DNA of 64,000 nucleotides from Amycolatopsis bartoniae (GCF_014191255.1 NZ_JACHWH010000001.1:806001-870000), one strand, 5' to 3'. Positions 31,892 through 41,396 are shown, counted from the first letter of the stretch. Notes: generated by a model not told the origin, from the letters alone. Numbers and translations are program-made.

Positions 31892-32757
31892 GCGGTTTCG
31901 TACTGGGCATCGACTTCGGCGGCACGAAGGTCGCCGTCGGAGTCGCCGACCGGGCGGGGAACCTGGTGCGCCAGGCGAGGCTGGACACCGAGGCCGAACT
32001 CGGGGCCGGGCAGGTCGTGTCGCGGGCGCTGGCCGCCGCGCGCGACCTGCTCGACGGCGCCGAGCCAGCCGCGGTCGGCGTCGTGAGCCCCGGCATCGTC
32101 CTGCCCGAGAAGATCCTGCTCGCACCGAACGTGCCGGGCTGGGAGAACCTGCGGCTGCACGACCTGGTGGCCGCGGAGTTCGCCGCGCCGATCACCGTGG
32201 GCACGGACGTGAAGGCGGCCGGGCTCGCGGAGGCGCGATGGGGTGCGCTCGCGGGCGCCGATCCGGCGGTGTTCCTGTCACTGGGCACGGGTATCGCCGC
32301 CGCGCTCGTCGTCGGCGGCCGGGTGCTGACCGGGGCGAACGGGGCGGCGGGCGAGATCGGTTACCACCTGGTGGCGGGGGTCGACGAGGGTTTCGCCTCG
32401 GGCGCGGCGCCGCTGGAGGACGTGGTCGGCGGGCGGGCGCTGGGGCTGCGGGCGAGCGCGGCGCTGGGCCGCCCGGTGACCGCGGCCGAGCTGTTCGCGT
32501 TGGCACGGCGGGATCCGGCGGCGAAGGAGCTGGTGTCGCAGGCCCTCGACGAGCTGTCCCGGCACGTCGCGAACCTCGCGATCACCCTCGACCCGCGCCG
32601 GATCGCCGTGGGCGGCGGCCTGTCGGGCTCGAACGACGTCATCCTGCCCGCGTTGCGGGATCGGCTGGCCCACGCCGTGCCGTTCCCGCCGGAGGTGGTG
32701 GCGGCCCGCTTCCCGCACGACGGCGCCCTGCGCGGGGCGATCGCGCTCGCTGGGTAA
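31888..32757 (+). CDS. ROK-family sugar kinase
   Basis: This protein is 289 residues from GTG 31888, overlapping the GH2 stop (GTGA). The ATP phosphate loop is GIDFGGTKVAVGV. Conserved sugar-site motifs follow: GVVSPGIVLP, GTDVKAAGLAEARWG, LSLGTGIAAALV and GAAGEIGYH. There is no CxCG zinc cluster. Without a DNA-binding domain it should be the kinase of the pathway, phosphorylating the sugar (glucosamine, glucose or an analogue) freed by the GH2 enzyme after import. Last gene of the three-gene operon. The downstream hadA starts 10 bases later. Confidence 0.9.
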   Translation: MSGFVLGIDFGGTKVAVGVADRAGNLVRQARLDTEAELGAGQVVSRALAAARDLLDGAEPAAVGVVSPGIVLPEKILLAPNVPGWENLRLHDLVAAEFAAPITVGTDVKAAGLAEARWGALAGADPAVFLSLGTGIAAALVVGGRVLTGANGAAGEIGYHLVAGVDEGFASGAAPLEDVVGGRALGLRASAALGRPVTAAELFALARRDPAAKELVSQALDELSRHVANLAITLDPRRIAVGGGLSGSNDVILPALRDRLAHAVPFPPEVVAARFPHDGALRGAIALAG

Positions 32758-32767
32758 TGTGCCTTCC

Positions 32768-33214
32768 GTGCCACTCGACCAGTCGTTCATCGGGCGTAGC
32801 TATCCGCCGACCAGCACCTACGAGGTCGGCCGCGAGAAGATCCGGGAGTTCGCCGACGCGATCGGCGACGACAACCCGGTGTACCGCGACCCGGAGGCGG
32901 CGCGGGCCGCGGGCCACCCCGACGTCATCGCCCCGCCCACGTTCCTCACGGTGATCAACCTGGCGGCGATCAACACGATCGTCGCGGACCCGGAGCTGGG
33001 GCTGGACTACTCGCGGATGGTGCACGGCGACCAGAGCTTCCGCCACACCCGCCCGGTGCGCGCGGGCGACCGCCTGCGGCTGACGACGTACGTCGAGGAC
33101 ATCATGGCCCGTGCGGGCAACGACTTCCTGACCGTGCGCGCGGAGATCACCGACGAGGACGGCGAACCGGTGTGCACCACGCGCGCGCAGCTCGTGGTCC
33201 GGGGGGAGGCGTGA
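32768..33214 (+). CDS. hadA: (3R)-hydroxyacyl-ACP dehydratase subunit HadA
   Basis: This protein is 148 residues from GTG 32768, giving MPLDQSFIGRSYPP, the usual family start. A GTG 9 bases upstream is possible. The hot-dog fold lacks the catalytic His/Asp pair and is the stabilising subunit: YEVGREKIREFADAIGDDNPVY, GHPDVIAPPTFLTV and VHGDQSFRHTRPVRAGD. It pairs with HadB to dehydrate 3-hydroxyacyl-ACP in type II fatty-acid elongation (mycolate or long-chain acids in mycolic genera). The ribosome site is weak and translation may depend on the preceding gene. The stop overlaps the hadB start (TGATG). Confidence 0.9.
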   Translation: MPLDQSFIGRSYPPTSTYEVGREKIREFADAIGDDNPVYRDPEAARAAGHPDVIAPPTFLTVINLAAINTIVADPELGLDYSRMVHGDQSFRHTRPVRAGDRLRLTTYVEDIMARAGNDFLTVRAEITDEDGEPVCTTRAQLVVRGEA

Positions 33215-33615
33215 TGGCGTACACCGTGGGCGAGGAGCTGCCGGCGCTGAACGTGCGCGTGACGCGGGAGAGGCTGGTCCGGTACGCGGGCGCGTCGCTG
33301 GACTTCAACCCGATCCACTGGAACGAGCGGTTCGCCAAGGATGTCGGGCTGCCGGACGTGATCGCGCACGGGATGCTCACGATGGCGCTGGGCGGCCGGC
33401 TGGTCACCGACTGGCTGGGCGACCCGTCCCGGCTGCTCGAATACGGCGTCCGGTTCACGCGCCCGGTCGTGGTGCCGGACGACGAGGAGGGCGCGCTCGT
33501 CGAGTTCACCGGCAAGGTGGGCGAGGTCCGCGAAGACGGCACGGCGAGGGTGGACATCACGGCCAAGTTCGCGGGGAAGACCGTGCTGGGCAAGGCGACC
33601 GCCGTCGTGCGGTGA
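33214..33615 (+). CDS. hadB: (3R)-hydroxyacyl-ACP dehydratase subunit HadB (MaoC-like)
   Basis: This protein is 133 residues from ATG 33214. A MaoC hot-dog domain carries the catalytic segment DFNPIHWNERFAKDVGLPDVIAHGMLTMA, which has the Asp and His of R-hydratases. It forms the active subunit with HadA. In mycobacteria a hadC gene follows, then tRNA-Trp. Here hadC is absent and other genes separate hadB from tRNA-Trp. Confidence 0.93.
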   Translation: MAYTVGEELPALNVRVTRERLVRYAGASLDFNPIHWNERFAKDVGLPDVIAHGMLTMALGGRLVTDWLGDPSRLLEYGVRFTRPVVVPDDEEGALVEFTGKVGEVREDGTARVDITAKFAGKTVLGKATAVVR

Positions 33616-33700
33616 CGGGGTTCCGTAAAACCGGTTGGCCTGGCACGCGGCCGCTGCTACTTTTCCGGAGGCCGTGCGAGAGACCGAGGAGGTGGTACCC

Positions 33701-33751
33701 GTGAACGTTTTGACATGGGTGCTCCCCTCAGGGGTCACGGTCGGGCGATAG
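33701..33751 (+). CDS. Candidate 16-residue leader peptide
   Basis: GTG 33701 follows GAGGAGG by 8 bases, the strongest ribosome site in this neighbourhood, and encodes MNVLTWVLPSGVTVGR before TAG at 33749-33751. The last base of the stop is the first base of a hairpin that covers the ribosome site of the following hydrolase gene. The placement is like the leader peptides of inducible antibiotic-resistance genes, where a ribosome paused on the leader opens the hairpin. I know of no family with this peptide. CCCC-TCA-GGGG (33724-33734) inside it can form a further small hairpin. Confidence 0.55.
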   Translation: MNVLTWVLPSGVTVGR

Positions 33752-33797
33752 GTCGTCCGGGAGCGCCGTTTCACGAGCACTCCCGAAAGGCACGACC
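33751..33797 (+). promoter_or_regulatory. Hairpin sequestering the hydrolase ribosome binding site
   Basis: GGTCGT (33751-33756) pairs with ACGACC (33792-33797), and CGGGAG (33758-33763) pairs with CTCCCG (33780-33785). The Shine-Dalgarno GAAAGG (33785-33790) is held in the internal loop and the ATG starts at the base of the stem. A second GGTCG at 33739-33743 inside the leader ORF could pair instead with CGACC (33793-33797), offering an alternative fold. Confidence 0.6.
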
Positions 33798-34520
33798 ATG
33801 CAGTTCACTTCCGAACGGCGCCTCGACGACGGCGTCCTCGAACGCGAGTTCACCCTCGGCGAGATCCCCGGCATCCTGTGGACGCCCGCGTCCGCACCGG
33901 CCCCGCTGATCCTGCTCGGCCACCCCGGCGGCCTGGGCAGGATGTATCCCCGGCTGGTGGGCCGGGCCCGGCACGCCGCGAAGGACGGCTTAGCCTCGGC
34001 CACCATCGAGCTCCCCGGAAGCGGTGACCGGCCCCGTTCCGCCGCGCTGGAGGAGGCTCGCGCCGACCTGCGCCGGGCGATGGCGGCCGGAGAGCCACTG
34101 GACGAGATCGTCGACCGGCTGATCCTCCCGCTGGTCGAGAAGGCGGTCCCGGAATGGCAGGCGACCCTGGACGCCCTCCTCGCGCTGCCCGAGATCGGCG
34201 GCCCGGTCGGGTTCTCGGGAGGGGTGATCGCCATCGGCACCCGGCTGGCGGTGGTGGAGCCACGCATCTCGGCCGCCGTCCTGTTCGCCGGGAGCTTCGT
34301 GCCCCGCAGCATGTTCGAGGAAGCCCGGCAGGTCGGCATCCCGCTGCTGGTCCTGCTCCAGTGGGACGACGAGGGCAACGACCGGCAGGCGGCGCTGGAT
34401 CTGTTCGACGCGTTCGGCTCGAAGGAGAAGACGCTGCACGCGAACCTGGGCGGGCACACCGGCGTCCCACAGTTCGAGGGCGACGACGGAGGACGGTTCT
34501 TCGCGCGGCATCTGAAGTGA
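33798..34520 (+). CDS. Alpha/beta hydrolase (small, dienelactone hydrolase-like)
   Basis: This is a 240-residue protein with GAAAGG 7 bases upstream of the ATG. The alpha/beta-hydrolase fold is shown by PLILLGHPGG (oxyanion strand), ATIELPGSGDRP, the nucleophile elbow GFSGGV, a late Asp in LLQWDDEGND and a probable catalytic His in GGHTGVPQF. No signal peptide, so it is cytoplasmic. Substrate unknown. The leader ORF and hairpin upstream suggest inducible translation, perhaps by a ribosome-acting compound that the enzyme inactivates, but this is speculation. Convergent with the SGNH hydrolase gene. Confidence 0.82.
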   Translation: MQFTSERRLDDGVLEREFTLGEIPGILWTPASAPAPLILLGHPGGLGRMYPRLVGRARHAAKDGLASATIELPGSGDRPRSAALEEARADLRRAMAAGEPLDEIVDRLILPLVEKAVPEWQATLDALLALPEIGGPVGFSGGVIAIGTRLAVVEPRISAAVLFAGSFVPRSMFEEARQVGIPLLVLLQWDDEGNDRQAALDLFDAFGSKEKTLHANLGGHTGVPQFEGDDGGRFFARHLK

Positions 34521-34527
34521 GGTTGGG

Positions 34528-34635
34528 GCGGGCGGCAGGTTGATAGCACGCTGCGCGATGCCTGGGGTTGCCTCGTGCGCGGACTCGACCGGGCGCTGGG
34601 CGACCTCGACTGACCCGCTTCAACCTGCCGCCCGC
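34528..34635. repeat. 15-bp perfect inverted repeat between convergent hydrolase genes
   Basis: GCGGGCGGCAGGTTG (34528-34542) is repeated inverted at 34621-34635, 78 bases apart. The right arm lies inside the last codons of the minus-strand gene. A long-loop hairpin of this kind may end or protect both convergent transcripts. No T tract is present. Confidence 0.55.
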
Positions 34636-35507
34636 ACCACCGCGTCCGCCATTGCCTTCTCGCCGTTGGCGTTCGGGTGCAGGGCTGCCGCCGGGGCGGA
34701 CGGGACCAGGTCTTCGACCCACTTGACCGTCGCCTTCTGGCACAGGTCGTGGCCCTTGCTCGGCGTCGCCGTGTCGACGTAGTCCGCGCCGTGTGTCTTC
34801 GCCTGCTCCGCGAGCATCGCGTTCAGCCGGTCCGCCGTGTCGCGCAGGTACGCCACGTCGGCCGGGACCAGGGGCAGGAACGGGAAACACCCGTCGCCGT
34901 CGGGGAGGACCGTCGGGTAACCCACCAGCAGCACCCGGGCGTTCGGGGTCTTTCCGTGGATCGCCGTCAGCGCGCTGCCGACCTTCGCCGCCGTCTGGTC
35001 GATCCGCTGCGCCAGCTGGTCCCGGCCGCCCGCGGTCAACCTGTTCCGGCACGGCGTCGCGTTCACGTCGTCGGTGCCGCACTGCTGGATCAGGCCGATG
35101 AGCCCGACGTCGTTGCCCCCGATGCCGAGCGTCACCAGCACCGTGTCCGGGGTGAGGGCGTCGAGCTGCGGCGGGTTGGTGCCGTCGTTCGTGCGCTGCG
35201 ACTCGTACAGGTGCTCGGTGGTCGCCCCGGCGCAGCTGACGTCCACGAACTGCACCGGGTGCAACTCGGCCGCCACGAGGTGCGGGTAGTTGTTGTCCGA
35301 ACGCTGGCAGCCCACCGGCTGCCCGGCCGCGTTCCCGGTCCGCGGCGCCGACGTGTACGAGTCGCCCAGCGCGACATAACGGCCCGACTGCACGGGAACC
35401 GCGGGCGGTGACGCCGACGTGTTCTGCTGCGACCGGGAATACGCGAACGCGCCCGCGGCGACGATCACCGCGAGCGCGATCAGCCCGACGAGGAGTTTCC
35501 TGACCAC
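34620..35507 (-). CDS. Secreted SGNH/GDSL-family esterase
   Basis: This is a 295-residue protein. The N-terminal MVRKLLVGLIALAVIVAAGAF is a signal peptide or anchor. SGNH blocks are visible: GDSYTS (nucleophile Ser), the block II Gly in VSCAGATTEHL, GIGGND (block III Asn) and HPN near the C-terminus (catalytic His). Cysteines are spaced as in secreted actinobacterial lipases with disulfides. The GTG start at 35507 has GGAGG only one base away, an unusually short spacing, yet no other in-frame start exists. Directly downstream of the aminotransferase gene (14-base gap). Confidence 0.88.
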   Translation of the reverse strand: MVRKLLVGLIALAVIVAAGAFAYSRSQQNTSASPPAVPVQSGRYVALGDSYTSAPRTGNAAGQPVGCQRSDNNYPHLVAAELHPVQFVDVSCAGATTEHLYESQRTNDGTNPPQLDALTPDTVLVTLGIGGNDVGLIGLIQQCGTDDVNATPCRNRLTAGGRDQLAQRIDQTAAKVGSALTAIHGKTPNARVLLVGYPTVLPDGDGCFPFLPLVPADVAYLRDTADRLNAMLAEQAKTHGADYVDTATPSKGHDLCQKATVKWVEDLVPSAPAAALHPNANGEKAMADAVVRAAG

Positions 35508-35521
35508 CCCTCCAGGGTGCG

Positions 35522-36745
35522 CTACTTGGCCTCGGACAGCAGGTTGCCGACCCGCTGCACGCCCTCGACCAGGTCGGACTCCGCCAGCGCGTACGAGAAC
35601 CGGAAGTAACCGGGCGTGCCGAACGCCTCACCCGGCACCACGGCCACCTCGGCCTCGCGCAGGATCAGGTCCGCCAGCTCCAGTGAGTCCTTCGGCCGCT
35701 CGCCGCGGATCTCCTTGCCCAGCGCGCCCTTCACCGACGGGTACGCGTAGAACGCGCCCTTCGGCGTCGGGCACTCGAAGCCGGGGACCTCCGACAGCAT
35801 CGACACGATCTTCTTTCGGCGCACGTCGAACGCGGCGCGCATCTCGTGCACGATGTCCAGCGGCCCGGCCACGGCGGCCAGCGCGGCGCGCTGCGCCACG
35901 TTCGCCACGTTGCCGCACAGGTGCGTCTGGTAGCTCGACGCGGCCTTGACCACGTCCTGCGGGCCGATGATCCAGCCGACGCGCCAGCCCGTCATCGAGT
36001 ACGTCTTCGCGACGCCGTTGAGCACCAGGGTCCGGTCGGCCATCTCGGGGACCACGACGGGCAGCGAGTAGTTCTTCGCCTCGTCGTACACCAGGTGCTC
36101 GTAGATCTCGTCGGTGACGACCCAGATGCCGTGCTCGTAGGCCCACTTGCCGATCGCCTCGATCTGCTCACGCGGGTACACCGAGCCGGTCGGGTTGGAC
36201 GGCGAGTTGAACAGCAGCACCTTCGTGCGCTCGGTGCGCGCGGCCTCCAGCTGCTCGACCGAGACCAGGTAGTCGGTGGACTCGTCCGCGGTGACCTGCA
36301 CCGGAACGCCACCGGCGAGCTTGATCGACTCCGGGTACGTGGTCCAGTACGGGGCCAGCAGCAGCACCTCGTCGCCCGGGTCGAGCAGCGTGGCGAACGC
36401 CGAGTAGACGGCCTGCTTGCCGCCGTTGGTGACGAGGATCTGCGAGGGCTGGACCTCGAAGCCGGAGTCGCGCAGCGTCTTCTCGGCGAGGGCCTCGCGG
36501 AACTCCGGCAGGCCGGCGGCGGCGGTGTACCCGTGGTTCGCGCGGTCGCGCACGGCGGCCGCGGCGGCCTCGACGACGTGGTCCGGCGTCGGGAAGTCGG
36601 GCTGCCCCGCGCCGAAGCCGATCACCGGGCGGCCCTCGGCCTTGAGCGCCTTGACCTTCGCATCCACCGCGAGGGTCGCCGACGGCGTGATGCCGGCGAT
36701 GCGGGCCGAGATGCGCGGGCGGGTGACGGTTGCGGGAGAGGTCAT
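35522..36745 (-). CDS. aspC: Pyridoxal-phosphate aminotransferase, aspartate aminotransferase type
   Basis: This protein is 407 residues from ATG 36745. The open frame continues far upstream through the tRNA gene, but family alignment supports this start ([27 protein letters not shown]). It is fold-type I, class Ib: [45 protein letters not shown], the PLP lysine in [14 protein letters not shown] and YFRFSYA. It transfers amino groups between aspartate and 2-oxoglutarate, and relatives also accept prephenate. Divergent from tRNA-Trp/secE, the same neighbourhood as in Streptomyces. No strong ribosome site is visible. Confidence 0.92.
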   Translation of the reverse strand: MTSPATVTRPRISARIAGITPSATLAVDAKVKALKAEGRPVIGFGAGQPDFPTPDHVVEAAAAAVRDRANHGYTAAAGLPEFREALAEKTLRDSGFEVQPSQILVTNGGKQAVYSAFATLLDPGDEVLLLAPYWTTYPESIKLAGGVPVQVTADESTDYLVSVEQLEAARTERTKVLLFNSPSNPTGSVYPREQIEAIGKWAYEHGIWVVTDEIYEHLVYDEAKNYSLPVVVPEMADRTLVLNGVAKTYSMTGWRVGWIIGPQDVVKAASSYQTHLCGNVANVAQRAALAAVAGPLDIVHEMRAAFDVRRKKIVSMLSEVPGFECPTPKGAFYAYPSVKGALGKEIRGERPKDSLELADLILREAEVAVVPGEAFGTPGYFRFSYALAESDLVEGVQRVGNLLSEAK

Positions 36746-36924
36746 GGCTTCATGGTGGCACGGCCGCCCTGTGATCAAACGCGCAGGGCAGGGCCTCGGG
36801 AGGGCTCGGTTGCGGGCCCACCCAGGGCTTGCCGTAGACTGCCGAACTTGGAACGTCCGGCGCGTGACCCCGCACGGGATGCGGGGTTGGTGAAGGGTGT
36901 CCGGCGAGCGGTGGTTCAGCTCGA

Positions 36925-36997
36925 AGGGGTGTAGCTCAGTTGGTAGAGCAGCGGTCTCCAAAACCGCAGGTCGCAGGTTCGAGTCCTGTCGCCCCTG
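36925..36997 (+). tRNA. tRNA-Trp (anticodon CCA)
   Basis: The acceptor is AGGGGTG/CGCCCCT, the D stem GCTC/GAGC, and the anticodon stem GCGGT/ACCGC with loop CTCCAAA (CCA). The T arm is GCAGG/CCTGT with TTCGAGT, and the discriminator is G. A likely -10 TAGACT lies at 36835-36840. A small hairpin (ACCCCGCA/TGCGGGGT, 36867-36887) sits between it and the tRNA. Confidence 0.95.
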
Positions 36998-37031
36998 CTT
37001 CGGCATAGGTGGTCCAAGCGGAGGAGTGGTC

Positions 37032-38346
<1,315 letters not shown>

Positions 38347-38423
38347 CGGCCCGGTAGACTGGGACGTTGGCCCTCGGGCGCAGGCAGGCGCCCGGGGTAC
38401 GCAGTAGTGAATAGGAACTAGGA

Positions 38424-38855
38424 ATGCCACCCAAGAAGAAGAAGCTTGCAGCGATCATCAAGCTGCAGATTCAGGCGGGTGCCGCGAACCCGGCTCCGCC
38501 GGTCGGCCCCGCGCTGGGTCAGCACGGCGTCAACATCATGGAGTTCTGCAAGGCCTACAACGCCGCCACCGAGTCGCAGCGCGGCAACGTGGTGCCGGTC
38601 GAGATCTCCGTGTACGAAGACCGGTCGTTCGACTTCAAGCTCAAGACCCCGCCGGCCGCGAAGCTGCTGCTGAAGGCCGCCGGGATCGAGAAGGGCTCCG
38701 GCGAGCCGCACAAGACCAAGGTCGCGAAGGTGACCTGGGACCAGGTGCGTGAGATCGCGGAGACCAAGAAGAGCGACCTCAACGCGCTGGACATCGACCA
38801 GGCAGCCAAGATCATCGCGGGTACGGCCCGTTCGATGGGCATCACGGTCGAATAA
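38424..38855 (+). CDS. rplK: 50S ribosomal protein L11
   Basis: This is a 143-residue protein. [19 protein letters not shown] and [26 protein letters not shown] are the hallmark N-terminal domain. The C-terminal rRNA-binding domain ([34 protein letters not shown]) is complete. It forms the GTPase-associated centre of the ribosome and is the thiopeptide target region. A TAGACT element at 38355-38360 in the upstream gap may be a separate promoter. Confidence 0.98.
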   Translation: MPPKKKKLAAIIKLQIQAGAANPAPPVGPALGQHGVNIMEFCKAYNAATESQRGNVVPVEISVYEDRSFDFKLKTPPAAKLLLKAAGIEKGSGEPHKTKVAKVTWDQVREIAETKKSDLNALDIDQAAKIIAGTARSMGITVE

Positions 38856-38932
38856 GCACGACGAACAGTGGGAGGGCCAGGCGCTGGCCCGGACCACGAC
38901 TGATCCACTTTTTTCGTAGTTAAGGACAGAGC

Positions 38933-39652
38933 ATGGCAAAGCGCAGCAAGGCCTACCGCCAGGCCTCCGAGCTGGTCGACCGCGAGCGGCTGTACGCCCC
39001 GCTCGAGGCGGCGAAGCTCGCGAAGGAGACTTCCAAGGTCAAGATGGACGCCACGGTCGAGGTGGCCGTGCGTCTCGGGGTCGACCCCCGCAAGGCCGAC
39101 CAGATGGTCCGCGGCACCGTGAACCTGCCGCACGGTACGGGCAAGACCGCTCGCGTGATCGTGTTCGCCGTCGGTGACAAGGCCGCCGAGGCCGAGGCCG
39201 CCGGCGCGGACGCGGTCGGCACGGACGAACTGATCGAGCGCATCCAGGGTGGCTGGCTCGACTTCGACGCCGCGATCGCGACGCCGGACCAGATGGCGAA
39301 GGTCGGGCGCATCGCCCGCATCCTCGGCCCGCGTGGCCTGATGCCGAACCCGAAGACCGGCACCGTGACCCCCGCGGTCGCGAAGGCCGTCGCCGACATC
39401 AAGGGCGGCAAGATCAGCTTCCGGGTCGACAAGCAGGCCAACCTGCACCTCGTGATCGGCAAGGCGTCGTTCGAGCCGGAGAAGCTGGTGGAGAACTACG
39501 CGGCCGCGCTGGACGAGATCCTGCGGGTCAAGCCCTCCGCCGCGAAGGGCCGCTACCTGAAGAAGGTCGTCTTCTCGACCACGATGGGCCCGGGTATCCC
39601 GGTCGACCCGGCACGCACCCGCAACCTCCTCTCGGAGGACGCGAACGCCTGA
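38933..39652 (+). CDS. rplA: 50S ribosomal protein L1
   Basis: This is a 239-residue protein, AAGGA upstream of the ATG. L1 motifs: [58 protein letters not shown] and [12 protein letters not shown]. It binds the L1 stalk of 23S rRNA. It ends the secE-nusG-rplK-rplA unit, with a terminator immediately after. Confidence 0.98.
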   Translation: MAKRSKAYRQASELVDRERLYAPLEAAKLAKETSKVKMDATVEVAVRLGVDPRKADQMVRGTVNLPHGTGKTARVIVFAVGDKAAEAEAAGADAVGTDELIERIQGGWLDFDAAIATPDQMAKVGRIARILGPRGLMPNPKTGTVTPAVAKAVADIKGGKISFRVDKQANLHLVIGKASFEPEKLVENYAAALDEILRVKPSAAKGRYLKKVVFSTTMGPGIPVDPARTRNLLSEDANA

Positions 39653-39668
39653 CGGCGACAACGTCACG

Positions 39669-39705
39669 ACCGGCCGGTCTCCCCACCCGGGAGGCCGGCC
39701 GGTTT
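39669..39705. terminator. Intrinsic terminator after rplA
   Basis: A 15-bp stem (39669-39683 with 39689-39703, one G-T pair) with a 5-base loop and a short T run. It also lies just 3' of the convergent minus-strand gene. Confidence 0.88.
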
Positions 39706-39711
39706 CGTCTG

Positions 39712-40539
39712 TCAGGACGTCGGCGAGGCGGCCGTGGTCGGAGGCGCGCAGGTGCGCGGGCCGGGCTCGTGGCCCGTGATCAGCCACTGGCCCTTGTCGA
39801 CCTGCTGCACCGTGAAGACGCCCAGCGCGGGACCGCCGCTGACGCCGAACGCGCAGGAGTCGATGGTGATCGTGGTGCCCTGCTGGCCCGAGACGTAGCT
39901 CGGCAGGGACTCGGCGTAGTCGTTGACGTTCGTGACCCGCGTCTTCAGGTCCAGCACCGCCGCCTGGCAGTCCGCGTACCCGAGGTCCGTCGCGAACTTC
40001 TGCTGCACCGGGATGTCGAAGTACCCGCACGCCAGGTCCGGCCGCCCCTGCGCGACCTGCTGGTACACCTTCCGCACCGCCTCGTACGGCTGCGTCGAGA
40101 GAATCTTGTTGGCGTGGTACGTCCCGCCACCGGTCTCCGACGCGGGGCGGTCGTCGTCCTGCGGCGGGAAGAAGTGGTCGTACAGCAGCTTGCCCGCGAC
40201 GCCCAGCACGGCGAGGAAGATCAGCGCCGACAGCACCGACGCGAGGATCCGCTTCACGAACCGCGGCATCCGGACCTTCGGCCGCGGGCTCGGCGCCGGC
40301 GGCGCCACCTGCACCTGCCCGCCCGGCGGCGGCACCGGCGGCCCGCCGGACCCCGGCACGACCTGGCCGCGCTGCTGGGCCTCGGTGTAGCGCAGGTAGT
40401 CCTGGAACTGCTGGAACTGCTGGAACTGGCGCAGCTGCTCGGGATCGAGCTGGGGCGCCGACTGCACGTGCGGCGGCTCGGCGGGCCGCGCGCGCTCCAG
40501 TTCGCCGTGGTCCTCGGACTCGTCACGCTGCTCGGGCAC
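39712..40539 (-). CDS. Single-pass membrane protein, function unknown
   Basis: This protein is about 275 residues from GTG 40539, and the start is uncertain (the frame is open upstream). The N-terminal part is cytosolic-looking and rich in Gln, Pro and Glu: DPEQLRQFQQFQQFQDYL, then a Pro/Gly stretch. One membrane helix follows (ILASVLSALIFLAVLGVAG). The roughly 150-residue external domain has three cysteines (ACGYF, ADCQA, DSCAF) and a second-half pattern like small Mce-associated or lipoprotein-like domains, ending with a Thr/Pro tail. I do not recognise a family. It sits on the opposite strand between rplA and rplJ. Confidence 0.75.
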   Translation of the reverse strand: MPEQRDESEDHGELERARPAEPPHVQSAPQLDPEQLRQFQQFQQFQDYLRYTEAQQRGQVVPGSGGPPVPPPGGQVQVAPPAPSPRPKVRMPRFVKRILASVLSALIFLAVLGVAGKLLYDHFFPPQDDDRPASETGGGTYHANKILSTQPYEAVRKVYQQVAQGRPDLACGYFDIPVQQKFATDLGYADCQAAVLDLKTRVTNVNDYAESLPSYVSGQQGTTITIDSCAFGVSGGPALGVFTVQQVDKGQWLITGHEPGPRTCAPPTTAASPTS

Positions 40540-40590
40540 CCGCTCATGATGCCCGCCCGGTCCCGCCGCTGACCACCGGGAGCGGGTGTG

Positions 40591-40811
40591 TATGCTGGAC
40601 GACGGTTCTACCGAAGACCGCTGGTCATCCACACACCGTGTGGAACGAAGGTCCCGCATCCGCCGGGCGGCCCGCGCAGGAGGAACGAGGCATTTCCGGG
40701 TGCGCCCTCGCGGCCGCCCTGCACGCCCCGCGCCTTGCTGCGCCGGGGCGTTTCGTCGTTTGAGGGCCCCTCGACCGGCCGGTGGTCACCAGCCAAGAGA
40801 GGAGGCGAGGA
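40591..40811 (+). promoter_or_regulatory. rplJ promoter and L10-type leader with attenuator
   Basis: A plausible promoter (GCTGAC at 40568-40573, 17 bases, TATGCT at 40591-40596) precedes a leader of about 200 bases. The leader has a hairpin CCACAC-ACC-GTGTGG (40629-40643) and an intrinsic-terminator-like stem (ACGCCCC at 40723-40729 with GGGGCGT at 40745-40751, plus an inner GCGC pair). A T-rich run continues to about 40761. This fits autogenous control by L10(L12)4 binding its own leader. The binding fold itself I infer from position, not from a covariance model. Confidence 0.6.
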
Positions 40812-41354
40812 ATGGCGAAGCCCGACAAGGTGTCGGCGGTCGCCGAGATCGCGGACAGCTTCCGCGGGAGCTCGGCCGCCGTGGTCACCCAGTACAACGG
40901 CCTCTCCGTGTCCCAGCTGAGTCAGCTGCGCCGCGCTCTCGGCACCAGTGCCAAGTACCGGGTCGCGAAGAACACCCTCGTCAAGCGCGCCGCTCAGGAC
41001 GCCGGGCTCGAGGGTCTCGAAGAGCTGTTCGTCGGTCCGACCGCCATCGCCTTCGTCGAGGGTGAGCCGGTCGACGCCGCCAAGGCGCTTCGTGACTTCG
41101 CGAAGGACAACAACGCGCTTGTCATCAAGGGCGGCTACATGGATGGCCGCGCCCTCACTGTCGACGAGATCAACCAGCTGGCCGATCTCGACAGCCGTGA
41201 GGTCCTGCTCGCCAAGGCGGCGGGCGCGTTCAAGGCGAAGCTGTCCCAGGCCGCCGCGCTGTTCCAGGCGCCGGCGTCCCAGGTGGCCCGTCTGGCTGCC
41301 GCGCTGCAGGAGAAGCAGCAGGGCGGCGACGCCGAGGCACCGGCCGAGAGCTGA
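40812..41354 (+). CDS. rplJ: 50S ribosomal protein L10
   Basis: This protein is 180 residues from ATG 40812 with AGGAGGCGAGGA upstream. [49 protein letters not shown] and [20 protein letters not shown] are typical of L10. The C-terminal helix binds L7/L12 dimers. It anchors the stalk that recruits translational GTPases. It forms a unit with rplL, which starts 42 bases later. Confidence 0.98.
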   Translation: MAKPDKVSAVAEIADSFRGSSAAVVTQYNGLSVSQLSQLRRALGTSAKYRVAKNTLVKRAAQDAGLEGLEELFVGPTAIAFVEGEPVDAAKALRDFAKDNNALVIKGGYMDGRALTVDEINQLADLDSREVLLAKAAGAFKAKLSQAAALFQAPASQVARLAAALQEKQQGGDAEAPAES

Positions 41355-41396
41355 CTTTTCACCACCCCCCGAACCCAGTAAGAAAGGACCGCCATC

